From the NCBI GenBank assembly GCA_000722615.1, contig JOKI01000016.1:1-64000 (forward strand): 64,000 nucleotides of DNA. The letters are read 5' to 3'. Below, piece after piece: positions 60,959 to 64,000 of the stretch (its first letter is position 1; the number at the start of each line of letters is the position of its first letter). The stretch is from Pseudorhizobium pelagicum (lineage in GTDB: Bacteria; Pseudomonadota; Alphaproteobacteria; Rhizobiales; Rhizobiaceae). The notes under the pieces are model-generated. The model was not told the DNA's origin. It saw nothing but the letters and a program-made list of their open reading frames with translations, and did no database searches. The translations under genes were made by a program, and so were the position numbers.

Positions 60959-61788
60959 GGCTGCGCTCGCTGCTGTTCGTGCCCGGCGACCGGCCGGAGC
61001 GGATGAAGACGGCGCTCCAGCGCGGGGCCGACGCGTTGATCATCGATCTGGAGGACGCTGTGGCCTTGCAAAGCAAGCCAATGGCGCGGGAGATGACCGC
61101 AGCGTTCCTGCGCTCGGCCAAACGCCAGGCCAAGCTTTTCGTTCGCGTCAATGCGCTCGACAGCGGTCTGCTTGACGGCGATCTCGCGGCGGTTGTCGCC
61201 GCAGGACCTGACGCGCTCGTTCTGCCCAAGGCAGAGGGCGCCGCAAGCGTTCAGGCCTTGTCAGCAAGAGCGCCCGGCATCCCGATCTTGCCGATCGCGA
61301 CGGAAACGCCGTCGGCGATCTTCGAGATTGGCAGCTACCGCGCTGTCGGCAACCTGATCCTCGGTCTCACCTGGGGGGCGGAGGACCTTCCCGCTGCCAT
61401 CGGCGCCAGGAGTGCGCGCGAGCCGGATGGGCGTCTCACGCCGCCCTACGAGATGGTGCGATCGCTGACGCTGTTTGCAGCCCATGCCGCCGGCGTCGAA
61501 GCCATCGACACAATCTATCCGGCCTTTGGCGATCTGAAAGGGGCGTCAGCCTATGCGGCACGCGCCCGAAGAGACGGCTTCACCGGCATGATGGCGGTGC
61601 ATCCGACACAGGTTTGCGTCATCAATGAAGCCTTCACTGCCACAGCAGAGGAACTGGCCGAAGCACAGGCCATCGTCAACGCATTCACAGCCAATCCAGA
61701 TCAGGGAGCGCTTGGCTTCCACGGTCGCATGATCGATGCGCCGCACCTCAGGCAAGCCAAACGGCTGCTTCAGTCCGTCGAAAAATGA
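60955..61788 (+). CDS. CitE-like HpcH/HpaI lyase, probable HMG-CoA/citramalyl-CoA lyase
   Basis: This 277-residue TIM-barrel protein of the CitE-like family begins LRSLLFVPGDRPERMKTALQ with metal-site motifs LIIDLEDAV, ATETPSAIFEI and LGLTWGAEDLPAAIG. The ATG at 60955 overlaps the MaoC stop and follows GGAGGT. The operon has no HMGL-type HMG-CoA lyase, so this enzyme may cleave HMG-CoA to acetyl-CoA and acetoacetate, as described for Rv2498c, which also acts on citramalyl-CoA from itaconate. Confidence 0.82.
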   Translation: MRLRSLLFVPGDRPERMKTALQRGADALIIDLEDAVALQSKPMAREMTAAFLRSAKRQAKLFVRVNALDSGLLDGDLAAVVAAGPDALVLPKAEGAASVQALSARAPGIPILPIATETPSAIFEIGSYRAVGNLILGLTWGAEDLPAAIGARSAREPDGRLTPPYEMVRSLTLFAAHAAGVEAIDTIYPAFGDLKGASAYAARARRDGFTGMMAVHPTQVCVINEAFTATAEELAEAQAIVNAFTANPDQGALGFHGRMIDAPHLRQAKRLLQSVEK

Positions 61789-61884
61789 CCACCCGCCCGC
61801 TCCGTAGACGGCGGTGACGCTGTGTCGGCGGCTTTCGGCCTCCCGCGTTGCAGCAGTCGTGGGCTTCCATTTGTTGCCTCGACG

Positions 61885-64000
61885 TCAGGACCGCGGACCG
61901 TCTGCGAGGCTTTGCACCAGGAGTTCGAACGTCACACCCACGGGATTTTCACCTTTCTTGAGACGCCCCGTGTAGACCTCTCCGTCCACATCGACCACTG
62001 CGGCGTCAACAAGCGCACGGACACCGTGTGGTCCCGCCACGACGACACCATCTTGCATAACAACCTCGGTCGCGGTGCACCGAACCTGCCGGCCATCCTC
62101 AAAAACAGGCATGTAGATGCTTCCAAGGCCATGGATGCGGGCCTTTTCGATGCCGAATTCGACGCAGGTCTGTTCGACAGCCGTGCAGACATCCTCATCC
62201 GGTCGCAAACGCAGGTAAACGCCGTCTCCTCGACAGCCATCCCCTTGCGCCGAGAACAAGGTGAAGTTTGTCTCGATGTCCAGGACCGACTGCCAGATCG
62301 CAGATACGCTTCCGTGGCCACGAACCGTCACCGGCTCGACGACGATGCTGTCGAACGGAAGAACATGCCCCATCCGTGGCCGGCCCTCGCCGACGTCCCA
62401 AAGCCCGTGGCAATGGAGGAAGACAGCACCATCCCTTTCACCGAACGTTGCCGTTGCGGAGATGAATCGGGCACCGGCTTCCGGCGCCAGCGTGGCACTG
62501 TACCATGCGGCGTGTTCGTGGTCATGCGATAATGCCGGCAGGACGTAACGGAATGGTGCGCAGGTGCCGCCATCAAGGGTCACGACACCGGCGCGGCAGC
62601 CCGCCTCGGCGAAGATCCTGGCCACTCCCGCCATGACTGTTTCGCCCGGCTGCAACTGCCCGCCGACGGGCGTCAGTGGCGTCTGGACCACCTCGCGCCG
62701 AACCGGATGCCTTGGCCCCGGATGCGCCAGCGTGCCGAATCGCGCGGTTTCTTCGTTACCCTGCTGTCGTGCCAGATCCCCGCGTCGCTGCAGTTCCTCG
62801 CGGATCATCTTCTTGGTGATCTTTCCGTAGGCGGATTTCGGCAAAGCATCCCAGAACACGATGCGCTTGGGCAGCTTGTAGCGCGCCATCTTGCCGTCGA
62901 GAAAGGCGAGCAGCTCGGCTTCCGTCACCGCAAGCTTTGCGACGCAAACAGCGACCCCCACCTCGCCCCAAAGCGGATCTGGCATCCCCAGCACCGCCAC
63001 CTCCGTAATCCCCGGATGGCTGAGGATCTTTTCCTCGATCTCGCGCGGGTAGACATTGGACCCCCCCGAAATATACATGTCCGACGCGCGCCCAGTGATG
63101 TAGAGGAAGCCTTGCGCATCGACATGACCAAGGTCGCCGGTCCGGAACCAGCCATTGCGGAAGGCCTTTTGGTTGGCTTCGTCGTTCTCGTAATAGCCTG
63201 CAAAGACTGCCGGTCCGGTGCAGCAGATTTCGCCTGTCTGGTTTGCACCGACCTCCTCGCCCGCATCGTTCTGGATCGACACCTGCATGCCGGTGCGCTC
63301 GAATCCGCAAGTCCCGATTCTGGCATGATCGCCATCTTCGCACGTATGCAGTGCAGGCGGCAGGACGGTGATTGCACCCGTCACTTCACCGAGCCCAAAA
63401 TACTGCACCAGCACAGGCCCCAGGACCTGTAGCGCCCGTTTCTGGTCCTCGCGGTACATCGGGGCGCCCGCGTATATCACATAGCGCAGCGAGGCGTGAT
63501 CATGGGCATCCACCGACGGGTGCTCAACCAGCATCTTCAGGATTGTCGGCACCGTGAACATCGTGGAAACCCGCCACTTTTCCACAAGCGCCCAGGCAGC
63601 CTCGATATCGAATTTCTCGCTTGGCAGCAGCACGGTGGTCACGCCTCTGGCCACCTGCGTCAGTTGATGTACGCCCGCCCCATGAGACAGGGGCGCCACC
63701 ACGAGAGAGGCGTCATCGGAGCTGAGACCGGGCATCAGGTCGCACAGATGGTTGTTGACGACATAGGCCATCTGCCCGTGCGTCAGGACCGCCGCTTTTG
63801 GCCGGCCCGTGGTGCCCGATGTGAAAAAGAACCAGCACGGATCATCGCGGTCGACGGCGGCTTCAAGCGGTTGTGATCCGGCGTGGTCTTCCACGAGCTG
63901 TTCGTAGGATGCCCCGAAATCTGCCGCGCCGATCGCGATGACGAAGGCAATTTGCGGGTTTGTCCGGGTGACTGCGGCTGCATGGTCTGGAAAGGAAGCA
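61885..64000 (-). CDS. acyl-CoA ligase fused to a C-terminal PPC/DUF296-like double domain (5' end outside window)
   Basis: The visible 705 codons are open to the right edge. The first ~430 residues are the main part of an acyl-CoA synthetase: WFFFTSGTTGRPKAAVL, FRTGDLGHVDAQGFLYITGR and the C-terminal SAYGKITKKMIREEL. About 270 further residues follow in the same frame and look like two PPC (DUF296) units. The first contains GAVFLHCHGLWDVGEGRPRM and GHVLPFDSIVVEPV (HxH and GH metal-type positions), the second YLRLRPDEDVCTAVEQTCVE and a VDVDGEVYTGRL end. It converges on the leucine operon. The acid it activates is unknown. Confidence 0.82.
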   Translation of the reverse strand, partial: ASFPDHAAAVTRTNPQIAFVIAIGAADFGASYEQLVEDHAGSQPLEAAVDRDDPCWFFFTSGTTGRPKAAVLTHGQMAYVVNNHLCDLMPGLSSDDASLVVAPLSHGAGVHQLTQVARGVTTVLLPSEKFDIEAAWALVEKWRVSTMFTVPTILKMLVEHPSVDAHDHASLRYVIYAGAPMYREDQKRALQVLGPVLVQYFGLGEVTGAITVLPPALHTCEDGDHARIGTCGFERTGMQVSIQNDAGEEVGANQTGEICCTGPAVFAGYYENDEANQKAFRNGWFRTGDLGHVDAQGFLYITGRASDMYISGGSNVYPREIEEKILSHPGITEVAVLGMPDPLWGEVGVAVCVAKLAVTEAELLAFLDGKMARYKLPKRIVFWDALPKSAYGKITKKMIREELQRRGDLARQQGNEETARFGTLAHPGPRHPVRREVVQTPLTPVGGQLQPGETVMAGVARIFAEAGCRAGVVTLDGGTCAPFRYVLPALSHDHEHAAWYSATLAPEAGARFISATATFGERDGAVFLHCHGLWDVGEGRPRMGHVLPFDSIVVEPVTVRGHGSVSAIWQSVLDIETNFTLFSAQGDGCRGDGVYLRLRPDEDVCTAVEQTCVEFGIEKARIHGLGSIYMPVFEDGRQVRCTATEVVMQDGVVVAGPHGVRALVDAAVVDVDGEVYTGRLKKGENPVGVTFELLVQSLADGPRS

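Overview
The window is high-GC DNA that reads like a plasmid or chromid of the Rhizobiaceae (Sinorhizobium/Ensifer, Rhizobium or a close relative). The evidence is gene content: an ehuABCD/eut-type ectoine locus, a matPQMAB-type malonate TRAP operon with its GntR regulator, a thiCOSGE operon behind a TPP riboswitch, and a soluble chemoreceptor with CheW. The genus is inferred. No rRNA, tRNA, CRISPR array or replication origin was seen.

Layout. 1-6969: an iron-hydroxamate uptake unit on the minus strand (AraC regulator, TonB-dependent receptor, FhuC, FhuD, fused FhuB) followed by the first codons of an ABC exporter. 6970-18406: an accessory stretch with an MFS carrier, a Fic protein, a LuxR regulator, a chemoreceptor/CheW pair and a HipBA module, mixed with decayed genes (SRPBCC, ParE-like toxin, alpha/beta hydrolase, IS91 and IS630 transposases). 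18407-30918: ectoine catabolism (doeX, doeC, doeD, enuR, eutB, eutC, doeA, doeB) and import (ehuBCDA). 31099-32215: a host-attachment-like protein and a decayed hicAB pair. 32236-38888: malonate uptake, activation and decarboxylation, with a divergent MatR-type regulator. 39703-44310: thiamine synthesis, in which thiC carries a one-base frameshift. 44311-48189: a second accessory patch with an SRPBCC protein, a truncated DJ-1/PfpI gene, a truncated copy of the malonate regulator and a second Fic protein. 48429-64000: leucine/branched-chain acid catabolism with an acyl-CoA dehydrogenase, an AraC regulator, the four-subunit 2-oxoacid dehydrogenase, isovaleryl-CoA dehydrogenase, methylcrotonyl-CoA carboxylase, a MaoC hydratase, a CitE-like lyase, and a convergent acyl-CoA ligase fused to PPC/DUF296-like domains.

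How the genes work together. The window is mostly a set of complete catabolic units, each with a local regulator: ectoine to aspartate, malonate to acetyl-CoA, and branched-chain oxoacid to acetyl-CoA plus acetoacetate. In the last unit a MaoC/CitE pair stands where liuC/liuE would usually be.

The points most worth a second look are: the thiC frameshift; the ~0.57 kb direct repeats (two copies of the end of the malonate regulator) that bracket the thiamine operon; the two Fic genes whose Shine-Dalgarno sequences both lie in the loop of an inverted repeat next to the start codon; the ligase-PPC fusion; and several broken toxin-antitoxin loci.
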